The notes under the pieces were generated by a model. That model was not told where the DNA came from, searched no databases, and saw nothing but the letters and a program-made list of their open reading frames with translations. Made by a program: the position numbers and the translations under genes. This document shows, piece by piece, positions 7,354 to 8,518 of a stretch of 8,518 nt of DNA (positions within the stretch are counted from its first letter, which is position 1; every line of letters starts with the position of its first letter). Where the stretch lies: positions 10,117 through 18,634 of the forward strand of contig DHPI01000076.1 of the NCBI GenBank assembly GCA_002407865.1, given 5' to 3'. This stretch comes from Spirochaetia bacterium UBA5368 (GTDB lineage Bacteria; Spirochaetota; UBA4802; UBA5368).

Positions 7354-7736
7354 TGGCGGATACATCACAACGCAGGGGATTCGCGATCGTTGAGATTCTT
7401 ATCGCAATCACCATACTTTCAATCGCAATGCTTGCGATACTTTCCGGCGTTTCGGCGGGAATCAATGCCATCACGGGAAACAAAAACATGACGCGGGCAA
7501 TGCTCATCGCGAGGAGCCGCTGCAACGAATTCGAGCTGATGCGTATGCGCGGTACGGATATCGCGATTGAACCGGTAAAGGAATATCCGGGTTTTTATTA
7601 CAGCAGGCAGATTACGCGATACGAGCATGAATTGTTCGGGCCGATCGACGCCAAACGTGTGCAGATAACCGTTACATGGGAAGAACGCGGCCATAAAAGA
7701 AATTATTCCATCAGCTATATTTATCCAGAGAAATGA
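7350..7736 (+). CDS. gspI: T2SS minor pseudopilin GspI
   Basis: GspI is thought to nucleate the minor pseudopilin complex with GspJ and GspK. The 128-residue precursor is the short size typical of GspI. The leader ends in RRG with predicted cleavage between G10 and F11. The mature start is FAIVEILIAITILSIAMLAI with glutamate at +5 (E15), and the variant AIVE in place of TLLE is common in GspI. The segment AMLIARSRCNEFELMRMRG (50-68) corresponds to the family's long N-terminal helix. Its start overlaps the gspH stop (ATGA at 7350-7353), indicating translational coupling. The ribosome binding site AGGGA (7343-7347) is better spaced for the second ATG at 7353, which would remove only one methionine. 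Confidence 0.9.
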   Translation: MMADTSQRRGFAIVEILIAITILSIAMLAILSGVSAGINAITGNKNMTRAMLIARSRCNEFELMRMRGTDIAIEPVKEYPGFYYSRQITRYEHELFGPIDAKRVQITVTWEERGHKRNYSISYIYPEK

Positions 7737-7737
7737 C

Positions 7738-8418
7738 GTGCTTTATAAAGCAATCCGAAACACCGTTAAACGATGTACCGCCGATACCGGCGGGTTCACG
7801 CTTATTGAAATGGTAGTCGCTGTCGCGATTTCGTCGGTAATTTTGCTGATCGTATATTCGGCGCACCGCTCGATCATGACGTCAATTTACGACCTTACCG
7901 GCGTCGCTGAATTTTATGAGGATGTAAATTGCGCCGTTGACAGGATCGACCGCGACATATCGTACGCGTATTTCAAGCGATATAACGATAATGTATGCTT
8001 TATCGGGCAGAACGAATCGGGCCAAATCAGCAACGGCCGCATCGATTTTGTTTCAACGGAGTATACCGATCGCATGCTGGCGGTTAATCCGAAAAAAAGC
8101 AAGCCGCAGAGCGATGTCAGGGAGGTTGGGTACTATCTTGTTCGCGATAACGAGATACAGGGCGTGTATCACCTGATGCGCCGCGAAGACGTCGCATACG
8201 ATGACGATCCCCTTGCGGGAGGAGTCTCAAGCATGCTGTTGCGCAACGTTGCCGATATCCGGTTCGAATTCTGGCTGCGCAACGACTGGGTGAATAAATG
8301 GGACTCGCGGAATGATAAAAAATTTCCCCAGGCCGTACGCACAACGCTGAAGGTAAAAAACTATCGCGGCACGGTCGAGGAATTTATTGTAGTATCGTAT
8401 ATAAATCCTGTGAACTGA
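7738..8418 (+). CDS. gspJ: T2SS minor pseudopilin GspJ
   Basis: GspJ forms the pseudopilus tip with GspI and GspK. The 226-residue precursor has a leader ending in TGG, predicted cleavage between G19 and F20, a mature start FTLIEMVVAVAISSVILLIV and glutamate at +5 (E24). The helix continues through about residue 65, where VDRIDRDISYAY is typical of GspJ. The beta-rich globular part includes REVGYYLV, then LLRNVADIRFEFW, near the C-terminus, where GspJ proteins usually read L...V..l...f. It ends YINPVN. The start is GTG 7738, one base after the gspI stop (TGAcGTG), with only a weak AGAGAA upstream, so translation probably depends on coupling to gspI. Size and place in the operon agree with the assignment. 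Confidence 0.92.
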   Translation: MLYKAIRNTVKRCTADTGGFTLIEMVVAVAISSVILLIVYSAHRSIMTSIYDLTGVAEFYEDVNCAVDRIDRDISYAYFKRYNDNVCFIGQNESGQISNGRIDFVSTEYTDRMLAVNPKKSKPQSDVREVGYYLVRDNEIQGVYHLMRREDVAYDDDPLAGGVSSMLLRNVADIRFEFWLRNDWVNKWDSRNDKKFPQAVRTTLKVKNYRGTVEEFIVVSYINPVN

Positions 8419-8473
8419 GGTATCAGGGTGAATCAACAAGTCGCGCCATCCCCTGCACATATGGGATTTGACA

Positions 8474-8518
8474 ATGAAAATGCGTGATATACTGCTCACG
8501 GCATTGATTGCAGTGCGG
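8474..8518 (+). CDS. Possible start of the next operon gene, expected gspK (partial, doubtful)
   Basis: ATG 8474 has a GGGA ribosome-binding-like site at 8463-8466 and stays open to the window edge for 15 codons (MKMRDILLTALIAVR). By operon order the next gene should be gspK, and TALIAV resembles the first residues of mature GspK. The glycine that must precede a prepilin cleavage site is absent, however: leucine stands there. A competing start, GTG 8428, has a better site (GAGG, 8417-8420) but ends after 19 codons at 8487. Too little is visible to name the gene. Confidence 0.3.
   Translation, partial: MKMRDILLTALIAVR

Overview
The window is dominated by one operon on the plus strand that encodes a type II secretion system (T2SS). 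In order it holds gspC, gspD, gspE, gspF, gspG, gspH, gspI and gspJ, running from 503 to 8418 in the canonical gene order with almost no spacer between genes. The window ends about 100 bases after gspJ, where gspK would be expected. The organism must be a diderm (Gram-negative-type) bacterium, because a GspD secretin needs an outer membrane. The sequence alone does not give the taxon. The GspE and GspD domain layouts fit a lineage outside the classical enterobacterial/Vibrio T2SS, for example a spirochaete or a delta-proteobacterium-like group, but this is a weak inference.

Layout: 1-105 is the tail of an unrelated, unrecognised plus-strand gene. A GC-rich hairpin at 112-150 follows; its T-tract lies on the minus strand, so it is oriented as a terminator for leftward transcription. 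The interval 106-502 has no convincing gene. It is AT-rich, carries two candidate sigma-70-type promoters (202-232 and 237-264) and two short inverted repeats, and would give the operon a leader of roughly 230 nt. Next come gspC (inner-membrane clamp), gspD (secretin), gspE (cytoplasmic ATPase), gspF (polytopic platform protein), gspG (major pseudopilin) and gspH, gspI and gspJ (minor pseudopilins, each with a type-IV-prepilin-like leader).

How the parts work together: GspE hydrolyses ATP at the cytoplasmic face and, through GspF, drives assembly of a GspG pseudopilus tipped by the minor pseudopilins (H, I, J and normally K). GspC links this inner-membrane platform to the GspD outer-membrane channel, through which folded periplasmic proteins leave the cell. 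GspK, GspL, GspM and the GspO prepilin peptidase are not seen here and are probably downstream or elsewhere.

The points most worth a second look are: (i) an MshEN-type tandem motif at the N-terminus of GspE, which suggests control by cyclic di-GMP; (ii) a GspD that appears to have three N-domains rather than four, an N3 insertion, and no C-terminal pilotin-binding S-domain; and (iii) an ambiguous gene start after gspJ. I see no defence system, mobile element, CRISPR array or RNA gene. Apart from these variations this is a recognisable, known system and not a new one.
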